DNA of 64,000 bases, taken from assembly GCF_001649575.2 (NCBI RefSeq), contig NC_051434.1, positions 16,844,275-16,908,274 on the forward strand, written 5' to 3'. Positions 63,270 through 64,000 of this stretch are shown here, in pieces. The stretch is from Kryptolebias marmoratus (taxonomy: Eukaryota > Chordata > Actinopteri > Cyprinodontiformes > Rivulidae). Under the pieces are notes generated by a model. That model made no database searches. It worked only from the letters and a program-made list of their open reading frames with translations, and was not told where the DNA came from. The stretch's first letter is position 1; each line of letters starts with the position of its first letter. Position numbers and translations under genes: made by a program.

Positions 63270-63960
63270 ACATTTAAACATCTTGATTTTTTTTTTTTTG
63301 TTTGTTTTGAGCCGTTCTTGTAGATCAGCTGCTGTGTTTGTGGATCTTTGTTCTGTTGCATCATGACCCAGTTTGGTCCAGTCTTCAGCTGTAGGACAGA
63401 TGTCCTTACAGAGTCCTTTGGTCCACAGAGGAGTTCATGGTCGTCTCGGTGACTGCAAGGAGCCCAAACCATCAGCCCTCCACCACCGTGCTGACAGCTG
63501 GGATGAGGATTTTTGTGCTCATCTGCTGTGTTTGGTTTCCTCCAAACATGCTGCTGTGAATTACAGCTAAAGATCTCCACTTTGGTCTCATCTGGTCCAG
63601 AAGTCTGATTGTCCTGTCAGGACTTTAAACCTTTAACCTGCTGACTGAGGTCTATAGATCCTGAGATGGAGTTGTTTCTTTTAATTTCTCTAAACATTGC
63701 ACGGTCTGACCTTGGTGTGAATTTGTTGAGAAGACTGCCAGGTGTCTTAAATGTTTTCCAGAATAATAATCCTCGCTCTCTGGAGGATGAACTCCAAATT
63801 GTTTGAAAATGACCTTTAACCTTTCCAGGTTGTTGGGCAACAACAGCTGCTCCTCTAAGGTCGTTGTTGATGTCTTTGCACCATGGCATTGTGTTAAAAC
63901 ACTCCTGTCTGCTTCAGAGCTGCAAATAAACAAAACTCCTGCTTTTATAGACGTGCTCAC
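63270..63960 (-). mobile_element. decayed Tc1-like transposase fragment
   Basis: Minus-strand pieces read ETKVEIFSCNSQQHVWRKPN, HGGGGLMVWAPCS, LQLKTGPNWVMMQQNKDPQ and, upstream, FKQFGVHPPESEDYYSGKHL. These are typical fish Tc1/mariner words with frame shifts between them. No intact frame or termini recognised before the window ends. Confidence 0.65.
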
Positions 63961-64000
63961 ACTGAGGGTGATCAGCTGATCGATACATTTGATCAGCAGC

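Overview
The window is nuclear vertebrate DNA, almost certainly from a teleost fish. Coding exons are short and split by GT-AG introns. Flanking DNA is AT-rich with many (CA)n tracts, Tc1-like transposon remnants, hAT-type MITEs and LINE debris typical of fish genomes. It holds parts of two signalling genes in convergent (tail-to-tail) orientation. There is one 49-base assembly gap (24582-24630) and one ambiguous base (11899).

Left end, + strand (73 to about 5.5 kb, possibly to 10.25 kb): the last five coding exons of a GRB10-type adaptor. They encode the BPS region and the SH2 domain, stop at 3502-3504, and are followed by a 3' UTR containing a perfect 154-bp tandem duplication. About 5.5-10.2 kb is non-coding and carries a foldback repeat.

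From about 10.86 kb to the right edge, - strand: nearly the whole of a TRIO-type Rho guanine-nucleotide exchange factor, read right to left. I could place 59 coding exons (62894 down to 12493). Their lengths sum to 9,077 nt, which in phase gives 3,024 residues plus a TGA stop with no internal stop or frame break. The order is CRAL-TRIO/Sec14, a long spectrin-repeat array, DH1-PH1, SH3, linker, DH2-PH2, Ser/Pro-rich linker, second SH3, Ig domain and protein kinase. No fibronectin III domain lies between Ig and kinase, which with residue-level similarity points to TRIO rather than kalirin. Only the N-terminal exon(s) upstream of the Sec14 domain are missing, presumably beyond 64000.

The two genes act in different but related signalling: GRB10 binds activated insulin/IGF-type receptor kinases, and TRIO activates Rac1/RhoG (DH1-PH1) and RhoA (DH2-PH2) in cell migration and axon guidance. 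They are neighbours here but are not expected to form a functional unit.

The introns hold most of the unexplained structure. This includes two palindromic hAT MITEs flanking an in-frame exon trio, three CpG-dense patches that could be internal promoters (one with an in-phase alternative first exon), a branched inverted repeat in the trio 3' UTR, CA/UG repeats oriented consistently beside splice sites, a tRNA-like relic, and an unnamed foldback family present at several sites. I found no evidence of a wholly new biological system. The best leads are regulatory or structural and are listed as findings with tests.
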